From Volvox africanus (taxonomy: Eukaryota > Chlorophyta > Chlorophyceae > Chlamydomonadales > Volvocaceae), in contig BSDZ01000026.1 of NCBI GenBank assembly GCA_030268105.1, positions 438,001-502,000 of the forward strand: a DNA stretch of 64,000 nucleotides, given 5' to 3'. Made by a program: the position numbers and the translations under genes. The notes below the pieces were generated by a model, which was not told the DNA's origin, searched no databases, and worked only from the letters and a program-made list of their open reading frames with translations. Of the stretch, positions 12,602-23,600 are shown one piece after another (positions within the stretch are counted from its first letter, which is position 1; each line of letters begins with the position of its first letter).

Positions 12602-13687
12602 ACATACAGACATACAGACAGGAGGCGGAGGAGAGACTGCTGCCGACCACTTTCTCTCCTACCCGTTCTCTCTCTTTCCCTTCTCTCCCTCTCTTTCCCT
12701 CCCTTCCCTCCCTTTCTCTCTCTCTCGCTCACTCCCCACACGCAGGTCCGCACCCATTTATATTAAGGAAGGATAGGCTCCTTAGGATTCCAGAGGACGC
12801 CCGAGGACTGCACCCTCGAAAAGCAGGCTTCCCTTTGTTTGGAACCCCTCCCACTGATCTTACAAAAAATACTACTTTCATTTGTGTTACTAATATTGTC
12901 GTACAACAGAATTATTCTGCTAGCGTTAGCCTGCCTGCCTGACCTCCAGGCGCGTTTTTGCAGTGCTTGACGGAAGGTATTTCAGGAAGTGATGGACTTA
13001 TTCTATTAATAACCGGCTGTAGCCGCTTTCCGGCAGGTCGTGAATGTACAGCAGCCCGGAACCCATATTCTTTCGCCATCCGTATAGGTGATTTTTTAAC
13101 AAAGCACGACGTCGAGGAAACACCTCGTTTGTCGTACCTCACCGTATGAATGACGGTGATTTGCTAGGGGGTATCCTCGTGGTGATAAAACGAAATCGAA
13201 AACAAAACGCATCGCAGCAGATGATTTTGTTTGTAGCATCCGATGTTTGGTCGTAATAACGGTATGTCCTAATTCATCGGCTAAAAATCGGTGTGTTGCG
13301 ATCAGTTTAGTTTTGAGAAGTGTAGTTTGACCGTTCGTACAAGTTGCGATTGTACCTGGCTTTCTGTTTTCGATGCCGGCTGTAGTATCACATTGTGTTG
13401 CCCACCTGGTCCGGTGGATGCACCGACATGGGGTAATGATGCGAACGACAGCTGCAGGCTGATCAATGCATGTGGGGTTTGGGGCAGGTTTAAGAATTGA
13501 AGTCGTACGTAGATAGGCTGTAGCCATAAAAGTCGAAGAGAACAAACAAAAAAGATCTGTACAGTATATATACGATGAAGGGCGGCAAGCAAGGTGGTGG
13601 AGGAAGACGCGAGAAGCGGTGCTGGGGATGGAGGGGCGAGAGCAACGTTGCTGCTGTTTCAATATGCTATTTGCTTTGTAATTTGCT
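12602..13687. other. Intergenic, 3' flank of the P-domain gene
   Basis: After the stop codon come CT-rich simple sequence (about 12640-12735) and AT-richer DNA with no supported gene. A 238-codon minus-strand frame at 13096-13812 shows no domain and looks like chance. Confidence 0.4.
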
Positions 13688-13969
13688 TTGGAAACGCGTG
13701 CCGCCCATTCCGACAATGCTCCTGCTGACGCATGTAAGGAACCCTCCTGGGCTCGAATGCGTGCCCTTTCCGAGTATTTCCATTTACTTACCCCCAACCC
13801 CTCTCCTTGCACGCAAAATGATATTATTGTTCCGCAGCTGGGCTATGGCCTAACACTCATTGGTCTAAACGTGGTCGGCCCTGCACCCGTGCATCACAAA
13901 GCCCTGGAGCAGTTCCTGCTAGCGTGCATAAGGCGGGACCTGGGTGCATACATGACTCCTACTCGTTGA
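13688..13969 (+). CDS. Possible coding exon(s), unidentified
   Basis: The last ~50 codons of this frame (LGYGLTLIGLNVVGP, KALEQFLLACIRRD) have a natural amino-acid mix and follow a good acceptor (TTGTTCCGCAG, ending near 13838). They faintly resemble the end of a DUF2156-type domain. Upstream and downstream exons could not be found, so it may be a gene fragment. Treat as weak. Confidence 0.25.
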   Translation: METRAAHSDNAPADACKEPSWARMRALSEYFHLLTPNPSPCTQNDIIVPQLGYGLTLIGLNVVGPAPVHHKALEQFLLACIRRDLGAYMTPTR

Positions 13970-13991
13970 TACGGTCTATCTGCAGATAGAC

Positions 13992-14078
13992 ACAACACAG
14001 TACTGTACCAGATAGACACATGAAGTACGTTTGCATCGCTAGGGACTACATGCGTCTTGAGGTCAAGTACTGTGTTGT
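13992..14078. repeat. Short perfect inverted repeat
   Basis: ACAACACAGTACT at 13992-14004 is exactly reverse-complementary to 14066-14078, with a 61-nt spacer. It may form a hairpin in an otherwise empty intergenic region (13970-14980), where I see no gene. Confidence 0.5.
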
Positions 14079-15195
14079 GGCATCCTGTCCTTTAGCGGAA
14101 GCATTCTACCCCTGGATTTGTTAGCTTCAATTTAGTACTTCTGCGCGTTCCAACGGATCCTTTCCCCCCCCCTTTCATCTGTCTACCCTCGCTCCAGCCC
14201 AGGTGGCCTATGCCAGGGGTCACATGCCCATTTGGTCATGCTAACAAACCTGTACGTAACCATGTGCTCTAAATTATTTCCAAACTATATACAAAACTTC
14301 TAAAGATCCATCCGTATTGGCTCTTAGACCCAACCAATGCCCACACATGGACTGGCTTACCATCCTCTGCTCGTACGTAAAATGTACCTTCCTCATTCCA
14401 GAACTAATGAAGATTCTTCTCGGGACGAAGTATGATGTCTTCTCGGAATGCTGACCAAATGTCTTACAATAAGGGTTACCAAATGTCTTCATTTCCAATA
14501 TGTTTCCTTTATGATGCCTGTATACCTTCATTCGTAATTGCGCATTTGATACATTTAATTCATGAAAATGCAAGGCTAGGCCTGCGGCATGCAAAAATGA
14601 ATACACCAAATATCCTCGCGCAATATTTGGTTAATAATATGTGTAAAGTGAACTTTAGAGGCATCCGAGGCATCCGGGCAGTACTAACTAACTACCAGTA
14701 CTATTTCAGTAACGTGTGTACTGTTTTGGATCCTAGATTTTGGACGATATGAAATCGGTCTCTGGTCCCAGACACATCTGTATTCCTTGATAACATCCAA
14801 ACCAGTCAATTACATTTGCAATAATACGTGTAACAGTACAATAATGATACGCACCGTAACGAAGTAAGATTAAATTATTTGACAAACCCTCTGTTTCAAG
14901 ACGTTCTGTGGCAAAATCTACCCCACATCAAGATCCCATAACATGCCACCCAGACAACTGTTGAGAGTGTTTGCAGTGCTCCTCTATAAAAACTATAAAT
15001 CAACATAAATAATAGCATTTATGCAACATATTGTTTTAATTTTTACAAAAGAAGTTAAAATATTAATAATAAAAAAGATCTATCGTAACGGTTGGCATCC
15101 AGGGGTTATAGCCCAGTCGATTAATTGACATATTATAGGATATATCTTCTCTGAATTGTCGTTAAAAAATTTCTGCACTGGCAAAGACTTCATAA

Positions 15196-15306
15196 TCTGT
15201 GGGAATTGATAAAAATAATTTAGACACGGAAGCCACAAATGATGAAGTAGGTGATCCAGAAAAAGCAGCAAATTCTATAGAAGAAAATTCTAATAGATCT
15301 AATTAA
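15196..15306 (+). pseudogene. C-terminal tail of a bacterial-like protein
   Basis: The open frame follows an in-frame stop and ends at TAA 15304-15306. It encodes an acidic, Asn/Glu-rich tail (LDTEATNDEVGDPEKAANS). The protein is unrecognised. A terminator hairpin 27 bp after the stop supports its being the end of a real bacterial gene whose 5' part is lost. Confidence 0.35.
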
Positions 15307-15332
15307 AACGTAATATGTTATTTTGATAAAAG

Positions 15333-15359
15333 CCTGTTTAAGTATAAATACAGGTTTTT
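15333..15359 (+). terminator. Factor-independent bacterial-type terminator
   Basis: CCTGT (15333-15337) pairs with ACAGG (15350-15354) and is followed directly by TTTTT. It sits 27 bp after the stop codon of the ORF tail at 15196-15306. Confidence 0.5.
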
Positions 15360-15489
15360 GTATCTAATACTTCTAGAATCGCTAAAAATCAAATCATAAC
15401 CTTAAACGATGATATTTTTCATTGTAAGTCAGTTTTGCGGATGAAAATTTCTGAAGAATTCCGGTACCTCTCCTCAACCGGTTAAGTTT

Positions 15490-15663
15490 ATGGGTAAAAA
15501 AGACAATGAGATTGGTTATATTGAGCGAAATGGAGAGATATATACTTTGCCGGTGACTAAGAAAACCTATAATGAAATGATGACGGAAGTTGCTAAAAAT
15601 AAGGGTATAGGAATTAACTTGTCGATAAAAGAGCAGATATACAATATTGCTAGTTTAAAATAA
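15490..15663 (+). CDS. Small AT-rich bacterial-like ORF, 57 aa
   Basis: It runs from ATG to TAA without introns and uses AT-ending codons (MGKKDNEIGYIERNGEIYT). It is charged and Lys/Ile/Asn-rich, unlike the alanine-rich algal proteins nearby. I do not recognise the family, and there is no clear ribosome binding site. It could be an internal or C-terminal fragment of a longer endosymbiont protein. Confidence 0.35.
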   Translation: MGKKDNEIGYIERNGEIYTLPVTKKTYNEMMTEVAKNKGIGINLSIKEQIYNIASLK

Positions 15664-15994
15664 TTAATAAAATTATCTATAGAAATTATTTATAAAAATG
15701 CTATTTAGCATTGATGCCCCCTGAAATCTCATATATTATACGTTAGGCTATAATTAGTTAACCCTAAATCCCAATTTTAAACTTTGCTAGCATAACTTTT
15801 TACAAAGGTGTAAGCTGGTTCTTATATAAGCTTTGGAAGAGGGGTGATCAGCAGAAAGATAGCAGAAATAGGCAATATGGCTATTACCTATAGGAACATT
15901 TTTGGAATATTTTGATTTGATGCTCTATGTGCACATGGCGGTATTACTTAACGACTTGTTTTTTTCACAAGATAATGAATTCTCAGCACAACTA

Positions 15995-16201
15995 TTAAGT
16001 GCTTTTTCTTTTTGACCCTACCTTGACTTTTGGTTGATTATAAGCAGCAATCTTCAATGCCGCACCTGTGCTAGGATTACGTCCGTTTCTTGCTGCAACT
16101 TTACTAACAGTGAAACTACCGAAGCCAATGAGGGATATTTCCCTGCCTTGTCCTATGGCATCAATTACTGAGGAAGTAAACATATTGATTACTTGCTCAG
16201 C
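15995..16201 (-). pseudogene. Truncated bacterial HU/IHF-family DNA-binding protein
   Basis: The frame opens just after a TAG (16204-16202) and ends at TAA 15997-15995. It reads AEQVINMFTSSVIDAIGQG, then EISLIGFGSFTVSKVAAR, then GRNPSTG. That is the second helix, the GFGSF turn and the DNA-binding arm with its RNP loop, all diagnostic of HU. HU proteins are about 90 residues with an N-terminal helix starting MxKxE. Here the first ~20 residues are missing and replaced by unrelated sequence with a stop, so the gene is broken, although the internal ATG at 16183 would still give 62 residues. In bacteria HU bends and compacts DNA; here it is most likely inert. Confidence 0.8.
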
Positions 16202-16383
16202 CTACGATATTCAAATCTAGCACTCAGGGGAAATATCTAAAACCAAGCATTGTCAACTGAGAATGTATCCATGTTAATTGAATTAATTTGTACTGGAAAC
16301 CATAGCTCAAAAATGGTTGATAGTGTTACTGCAGAAAAAAGATAACCTTCAATTCCTCTTATTAATGTAAAGGGGGTGGTATG

Positions 16384-16399
16384 AGGGGGCAAGCCCCCT
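16384..16399. repeat. GC-rich palindrome in the bacterial-like block
   Basis: AGGGGGC (16384-16390) and GCCCCCT (16393-16399) form a near-perfect hairpin. The half-site GCCCCCTGAAA recurs at 15716-15726. This is like the short palindromic repeats scattered in Rickettsiales genomes. It lies inside an 87-codon minus-strand frame (16237-16500) that I do not recognise. Confidence 0.5.
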
Positions 16400-16585
16400 G
16401 AAACCTCTATTTTTGGTACAAAAGGATGTAAATATTGAAGAAGAAAAGGTTGTCTATTGCCTTGAACTGGATATAAATCAAGCAGTAAAGGCTCTAGCAC
16501 AATTCAAGCTTCAAAATTTTAATCCTTTGCTGCGCACTTTTCGAACTACAGCATATTATGAAGATTTTATCTTTAAAATCGTTGA

Positions 16586-16774
16586 TTAAAGTTGGTAAGA
16601 TAAATGAGTCAAAACGAGAAAGATAAGAGATTGCGGCCACTGAATATTCTTTAATGTTGTATAAACCTCCTTATCATTTAATAGTTTATTACTAATTTCT
16701 GATTCGTCTTCGTTTTCTGAGCTATTTTTGATGAATAAGTTCTCTCCATGATGTAAAATTTCTTTAACCAACAT
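16586..16774 (-). CDS. Small bacterial-like ORF with Shine-Dalgarno sequence, 62 aa
   Basis: The start ATG at 16774 is preceded by AAGGAAAGGTG, a good ribosome binding site at the right distance. The product (MLVKEILHHGENLFIKNSSE, then acidic Ser/Asn-rich sequence) is unrecognised and may be an N-terminal fragment, ending where the frame runs into a stop at 16586. Codon use is AT-rich as in the rest of this block. Confidence 0.4.
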   Translation of the reverse strand: MLVKEILHHGENLFIKNSSENEDESEISNKLLNDKEVYTTLKNIQWPQSLIFLVLTHLSYQL

Positions 16775-16790
16775 CACCTTTCCTTAATTT

Positions 16791-18022
16791 ACCGATAAGA
16801 TGATTTGAGTAGATATGCCGAGTCAAGACAGATAGCGGAAACATGTGTTTCTGTGGTATTGAGTTGATTTCGTCCTGTTCTGCTCCTGGTATTGTAATGT
16901 ACAGAACTGCCAGAAGGCATTAGGTCATGTGCGCTAAAGCAACGCTGGCCGTGGTACTGGCACTGTCGGACCGTATGCCTTACGTATGGCTTGGAGGCGA
17001 CTATGTAACCGTTTGAACACTTTACGGCATGCATCACGCTTTTTCTTATTTCGCTTGGAATACCTGTGAACTCCCGCTCGCACGAGGGTAACACTCAGCG
17101 TAGCACCCACGTGTAAAAGTTATCCTGGCGCGTTCTGGGCCTTGCGAGTTCATCATCATCATATCATCATCATGTCATCATCAGTGACATCAAAAAATTA
17201 GTAAACAACTGCTTGTTATCATTCCTTGCAGATATGCACATTAAGCGACGATGCCGCGCAGTTGCCTTCAAGCCCCGTTGAAAGCCGAGAACCAAGCCCG
17301 TCCAGTGTTGAAATTATGTATACTTAGATATTGTTCTCTCAGCTAGGAAGCAAGACAATGGAGACCAGCAAAATATAGTAAAACATTCAGAAGAAGAAGT
17401 ACGACCTCAAATTGTCAGGTCGTGAGATGCCCTTTGTGATTTGGTAATATATAGTGTACGCTAAATGAGCAGAATTTCTGAGCTATTAGCGGTCCCCCAT
17501 AGGACCAATTTTCAGCTGTGAGGGAACAGGATTATTTATGGACACTATGGGCCCTAACGTCTCGCCCCATCAGTGAAATATACGGAACACGCGACTATAA
17601 ATTACCCAAAAAGTGTTCAATGTGTGAGTTGTTTCATGATTGCAATCCGCAACCATTCCGCTGGCAACGGGCGATTATCCTGTCCAATGGAAATAGCAGT
17701 ACCACGGGAATCCAGTACTAGCTTTCCGCCTGCTTTAATATAGATTCAGGTGGAAGCGCCATAATCTGTTGCCACTAGATTCTGTATTTTTGAGGAAATT
17801 GTTTGCAAGGGCCTTGAATGCTTTCTCACCGGCCAAGCGTTTTATTTAGTTTCTAAAAGTTACATTTATAATCATTTGGTTAGTGATAAAAAAATATGCA
17901 ATAACGTCGCGGCCGTCTTAAAGAACAAGTGTGGGTATGAATGATACGTTTGAACTCTGGAGAGAACAGTAAGCCGACGGCAAATGCAGCATTCTGATTG
18001 AACTGTATTATGATTTGCATAG
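16791..18022. other. Gene-poor region
   Basis: No supported gene. It contains a short ATCATC simple-sequence stretch near 17150-17185 and returns to the base composition of the algal DNA. Confidence 0.4.
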
Positions 18023-18024
18023 GT

Positions 18025-18258
18025 GGCGGGCTGTCCTACGAGTGCGTGTCGTCTAGCTCGCTGCTGCGCAACGGCCTCGCGACCACCTGACAGGTCCTTC
18101 CTCGCATAACAGGTCCGAGGGAAACCTTTTTTGAGGGCGGCAACTTTGAGGTCATCATCAAGAGCATCCAGAGCAGTATCTATACAACCCTATACGACCT
18201 CCGCGATTCGCCACAACGCATGTGTTTTCCCAAATTTCCAACATCCATTTCGAGGTAG
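18025..18258 (+). pseudogene. Possible decayed exon, protein unidentified
   Basis: After a plausible acceptor (TTTGCATAG, ending 18022), one frame reads LSYECVSSSSLLRNGLATT, hits TGA at 18088-18090, then continues in the same frame with TFFEGGNFEVIIKSIQSS and YTTLYDLRDSPQR to a TAG at 18256-18258. The natural composition on both sides of the stop suggests an old coding exon. I do not know the family. It may also be two exons split by a short intron. Confidence 0.28.
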
Positions 18259-18775
18259 GCGGTTCGCCTGTGGTAGATCGACTGTACCCGAACCTACCTC
18301 CTTTACCTACGCCGCTCAACTCCGCTCTCACCTCGAAACTCTTTTGACCCCACTCTCAAGCCCTCCCCCCCCCTGTCCCAAAGCTTCTTCTCAGCCCCAT
18401 GCATGCATACAATTGGCAGCTGCGCACGTACGCGATACCCCAACAGACAGGTGAAATCTGCCTCAGTTCATTGAAGAACGCATGGAGCCCCGCTTGGACT
18501 CCCAACTCGGTCTGCCAAGCGGTACCAGCACTCATGCCCGCCCACGCACGCGATGGCCCATTGAATTGAGATGCCAGTCGGTGTGAGAGCTTCAGTAAAT
18601 CCTTCCAAGTCCGCGAGCGGGGTCAACTAGAGTAACTTTGAATTTAACCAGAAGAATAAATGAGAAGATCCAGCCGGGGGGTTGGGATACACCGAAGAAG
18701 GGAAGGAGGAGGCTTGGCAATTATGAAGCTGGTACGGGAGCGAGTTGGAGAACATGCTAATATAAAATGCCGTGT

Positions 18776-18821
18776 TGGTAAGTTTCCCCGTGTTGAGTCA
18801 AATTAAGCCGCAGGCTCCACG

Positions 18822-18854
<33 letters not shown>
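18776..18854 (-). rRNA. Fragment of nuclear 18S rRNA (about 79 bp)
   Basis: The minus strand contains the universally conserved 18S segment around the 'AATTGACGGAAGGGCACCAC' site through to the 'ACACGGGGAAACTTACC' site. Matching stops abruptly at both ends, so this is a dispersed scrap rather than an rRNA gene. Confidence 0.85.
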
Positions 18855-18859
18855 CATCG

Positions 18860-20104
18860 GGGCGTGGGATCTGGGTCTTTTACTGACCTAGCTTCTAGTG
18901 GACAGCGCCTTAGAGGGATACGTTGGTACCTGCTGTGCTCCTTCGTTGAACCTCTTCGTTCAGCCATGTATGTCGGACTGGACACAAACCAACCCCCGTC
19001 CGACTCGTGTCCAAAAGGCTCCTCTCTGAGCAAGAGCCCTCCCTCGTTATTAGGAATCTTCTGGGACTCCTCACCCTCAGGCACTCCTCATGCAGGTGGA
19101 TGGACTTCGACTTCGACCGCGGCAGTTCTGCCAAAATGCTTTTTCATGGACTTTTGGCGCGCAACATGAAAATGCTACTAATTGTTCCTGCGGGCTGTCC
19201 TGATCAACACGTACACCTACATACACTTACTTACATCTTATTGGTTATAAAGTCTCGCAGACATCATTGCACACGTTTCGGTGCGCAAGCCATTGCTCTG
19301 ATGGCATCCACTGGCAGAGGGTGGCATGCACGGAGACTTGCGCAACCATACACCTGCACTCCACACCACGCACCCCAGTCGACCGACATCGGCTCAGGGC
19401 TTACTAATAAGCGCATAATAACGCACTACCCTCCAATACAAAGCGTTTGGTAAGTAATATGACATCATACAAACCGGGTTTCTTGTTTTGTCACCCTTCA
19501 CCAGAGCAAACCACCTTTGGGAACCATCTCATGATTCCAATTTTTAGTAACCAGCACCCATTCCTAGACACAACCACGGGGCACCATCAGAACCTTGTAT
19601 ACCCCATGTACTTTTCGAAACAGGACGATAAACACCAAATGAACAAAAAATAGGAACACTCATAATGTAAATAGTGACGTTTCCCAGACTGCTAGCTGAC
19701 TGCATCCAAGACTCAATCCCGAACGCATGGTGCAGCACCTGCTGCTGCTTTACGCATTCCCGGTGGTGTCGTAAATAGCTGTGCTGTCTTCCGTTTTCAC
19801 TTTCTGTGCATCCCGCTTAGCCGCCTCTCCCCGTCGTTTGGGCAACCCGCTCCCAGGACTAAGTATTGACGGGTAATTCAGGAAGTAGGCAAAGCTGCCA
19901 CAGACTATTCCAATAAAGCTGCGAGGGGCACAACCAATAGGGTAGTAGTGAACAGCACTTGATTATATAAATGAAGAACTGTAAGAATACAATTTGATTG
20001 TGGCTATGTCTGCTAGATTGACATAACGAGTTTTTTCGAAAGAACGGGAAAGGGAGCTCGACGCATCACAACAGATTATATTCCTTATAATTCTTTATAC
20101 AATC
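18860..20104. other. Gene-poor region
   Basis: Several short open frames exist on both strands, but none has recognisable motifs, splice support or consistent composition. I see nothing firm here. Confidence 0.4.
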
Positions 20105-20176
20105 GGGAGTTTGGTCTAGTGGTATGATTCTCGCTTTGGGTGCGAGAGGCCGCGGGTTCGATTCCCGCAACTCCCC
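20105..20176 (+). tRNA. tRNA-Pro (anticodon TGG)
   Basis: A full cloverleaf is visible: acceptor GGGAGTT pairs with AACTCCC, the D arm is GGTCTAGTGGTATGATTC, the anticodon arm CTCGC-TTTGGGT-GCGAG gives TGG, and the T arm contains GGTTCGATTCC. The sequence is of plant/algal nuclear tRNA-Pro type, with no intron. It lies about 430 bp downstream of the last recognised exon of the PAP2 gene, on the opposite strand. Confidence 0.93.
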
Positions 20177-20605
20177 GATACTTTTGAGGCGCAGGATGAC
20201 AAAGAGCGGCCTCCTGCCCGTCGACTTTACTCGTAAGCATCGCGATTTGCGTGCCAACTGTTGCGGGTGAGGTCCGCTTCACAATTAAGTTGCGAGCACT
20301 GATTATGGCGGAAGGACACTACTTGGAAATATTCGACATGGATGGTGAACATTGTGTGTGGTGTTAATATTCACGAGAAGGCCTTAGGCAGCGCTCCTCA
20401 GACAAGAAGTGCTTCGGCGGCCCACCTCCACCAGTGTTGGCCCGGCAAACTATTTAACATACACAGGGACAACCACATTCCTTGCCTTGGGTTCGTGGGC
20501 TTCCTAACTGATGATAACTTTATTGCCATCATTGCAGGCAGAAATCGTGCCATTCCTTCTCTAATTAGCAATTTCTTCCACCACCCCTTTCCTTGCCATT
20601 CTTAC

Positions 20606-23600
20606 CAGCCGGCATTCACGTCCGCGGGGGAGTGCTTGTAGTCGGCTATGCGGCTGACAGCTACGAACAGCGCCAACGCCATTGGGGCCACCGCCAGCAC
20701 CGACTTTAGAAACAGGAGCTGGGGACGGACAGACAGATGAAACCGTCGGACATATAAATGGACAAACAGGTAGCCAATCATCCAGGTATTCCGATGGTAA
20801 CAGAACACGCTAGGGCGTTGAAAGCACTCAAGCTCCGAAACCCGTTTATTAACCGCATCTCGAAAAATGATAGAACCAGCCCTTCCCCCCCTGGAAAAGG
20901 GGTGGCAAAATATTTTCAAACCGTTCGTTTTACCTGGCTGGGCCTACTTAGTAGCTCAAGCTTCCCTAGGATGTAGAGCGATACGATGGTCATAGAGAAG
21001 AACATGTAGGCGGAGTGGCCGCTGGGGTACGCCAGCCGCGCGTCTTCGACTTCCGTGTGGTTATTTGTTAGCAGAGTCGCCAACCTGCGGTTAACGGCCA
21101 ACGGTCAATGGCACATATAAAGTTTACTTTGGAACCAAAATGCACTGCGCTTTTGAAGGACAAGAGTGGCATAAAGGTTGGTTTCTTGAATATTTATTGG
21201 GGCTCCAATTCACGGCTAGTAGTTAACGGTTCAGAAGCTGGACTGTGAGGTTCAGGTGCCTCGCTTACCGAAGCAACGGGCAGCCCCGTGTTGGGTTCCG
21301 AGAGGTCTCCTGTGGTACGGCTTAAGGTTCGTGCAACAAGACACTAGCCTATGGCGAGCGAGCTTATGTACGGTATTCAACGTACCAGTTAGGTCTTAGG
21401 ACGCCGACTAAATTGGTCCACCTCTTGAAGCCAGTCGCCTACCGCCGCAGGGAAGGAGGTCAGCCCACATGGCAGCGTGAGAAGGGCCCATAGGTGTTGG
21501 TGTCCTCAACACTTCCTCCCACGTATGCTTAGTGATGTATGCGTGCCTCATGCATCTTGTTGCGCATGTCTGTGTCTCAGGGCAGCCAACGGTGGGCGTA
21601 GGGGCGCCCGACGGAAAAGATCGGATAGCACCTGCTTCAGAGTCCAGGGAGGACGCTAGCCCAGAAGAAACACGAGCGACTGGCACTGCTTCAGCTTCTG
21701 CTCCTGCACGGGTTTTGCTACTGCTACTGCTACTGCTGCTACTGCTACTGCTACAGCTACTGCTACTGCTTGACCGAAGGCGGATCTGAAAGGGCCCAGG
21801 GCTCCATATCGCTTTACAAGAAGCAAGACACAGCAAAGTAGTTGCGACAAAGAAAATTGTGATATATAATATATTTTTTGAGGGAGCATGGGACTTGCAA
21901 CTGGGCGATTGGGTTCAGTTGCCTTAGTGGTTGGTGTAACCTGCCCAAGTACCCGACGTGAGTAATCTGATCCCACTACAGTTGATTAGCGGCAACAACT
22001 CAACCAGCTTGCCATATTCGGCGACAACCCTCCGCGGCAACAAACACATTAATCGGGTTGTAGGCGTGGGCTCTCGGCACCCACCAGCGCAAAGCCCTCC
22101 GCGATGCTCAGCGCCGCATGGTGCCTGGTTGTGCGTGTATCATCAGGGATGGTAATGAAACGGAGGCGGGGAATAAAGAATGTGAGGAATGCGACGAACG
22201 AACCCTTGTTGGGAACGGAAATCGAATTAACGACACATGATACCGCTGTAGACGCTGCTGTGAAGTATGACTAAGCGCGGAGGAAGAAAGAGGGTCTGCA
22301 GCGGCCCCAGTACGCATCGACTCGGGGATGTGCTCTCCGATACGAAGATAGAGAGGGATCGGATCCGCCAGAGTTAGGAAGCCAGGCAAAGTCGGTAAGC
22401 TCGGGTGCCAACAGATCTACCCCGCGATCAATACTCTGGGTATGTACCGCTCCGGCTTCACCATCAGCCAGGAAACGTACGAGACCGTACAGGTACGACA
22501 GTATCCGATCTAGCCATGAATGTCATAGGCCTCCTGGCTTCTAGTACATTGATGCATGCATGTCTTAAGATATGTTCGTTGTAAGGCTGTATACATACAT
22601 ACATACTTACATGCGTACGTGTATGCATATAATCACGGGTAAACATCATAAGAAAAAAGAAACATATTGTGACATGTTACGCTTCAGCGGCTCACCAGTC
22701 CACCAGTCTACCACCGGACCGCCCGACCGCTGCTGCGACCGTGAACACCACTGCGGGCAGCACGAAGACGAGCACGTAGAGGGCCGAGGAGGGCACTGAG
22801 GAGCTCCGTATTGGGTACGATAGCGTCGTGTCCTAGGAAGAGGGGCGGGTTGGGGCAGACCGGGGCGGGGACGGGTGGGGGCAGGTGAGGGAGGGGGGGG
22901 CCAGGTGGGGACTCGGCGGGTTGGGGCGGGGCGGAGCGGCGCGGGGTGCGTTTCTTTCTTCCTTCGTTGAGGCGTTGAGGCAGGGACTGGAAGGAAAGCG
23001 CCGACAGAGGCCTTGGGCGCTGCACGTTATGCCATGCGTGCAGCATGAATGTAAATATCGGAGAAATAAAAATCGCGCGAACTGAGGGTGTTGGTTGAAG
23101 GGATGTTGAGATGGACCATAGTCTTCCTAAAAAGAGTCGGAGGTGATATGAGTAAAGCAGTCCCCTATCCAAGTTTTCTCAAATTAATGTGACAAAATTA
23201 GCTTTGACGCTACCTCCGGATTCATGCAATATACGGTGGCAAGGGGGAACCTATTGCTCTCTTCTATTTTTTTTCACGTCGGTTGCAGGAGGGAAAAATC
23301 ACGCTTCCGAAGAGGGGCTGACCGGGGTCCGCTCATTTTTTTGCTGAAGTGAAACCAGAAGGCGCGACAGCAGATGCAAGTATACGTGACTGCGGGGAGG
23401 TAATACAGGCCACACCTCGCCTTTTAAGGTAAGCAATACCGTACGTGCTTGTTCCGTATGAGCAACAGCATCGTTGCATTTGTCCGTTGCATTTGGCCAT
23501 GCACAATCTCCTCCAAGTGTACAGTATTCGCTAAACCGTGCGGCTATGGTAAACCCTCACGGCAATGAGTACATCAGAGCCATAAACTTTAAGAGAATGA

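Larger units (their letters stand above)
14990..16790. other. AT-rich bacterial-like DNA block, probably from a Rickettsiales-type endosymbiont
   Basis: This block is much richer in A+T than its surroundings. It has no algal-style exons and shows several bacterial features close together: a truncated HU gene (15995-16201, minus), an ORF tail followed by a factor-independent terminator (15196-15359), a 57-codon AT-rich ORF (15490-15663), an ORF with a Shine-Dalgarno sequence (16586-16774, minus), and a palindromic repeat (16384-16399). HU genes are not normally found in green algal organelle genomes, so a bacterial donor is likely. Rickettsiales endosymbionts and their DNA in volvocine nuclear genomes are known, and the base composition fits. 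The edges are placed by composition only and are uncertain. Confidence 0.6.

Noticed and set aside
22403..22490. Plus-strand exon-like sequence (IYPAINTLGMYRSGFTISQ, ending at a GTACGA donor)
   Set aside because: It lies in an intron of the minus-strand PAP2 gene, has no partner exons, and the minus strand is also open there. It could be a nested gene fragment but is unsupported.
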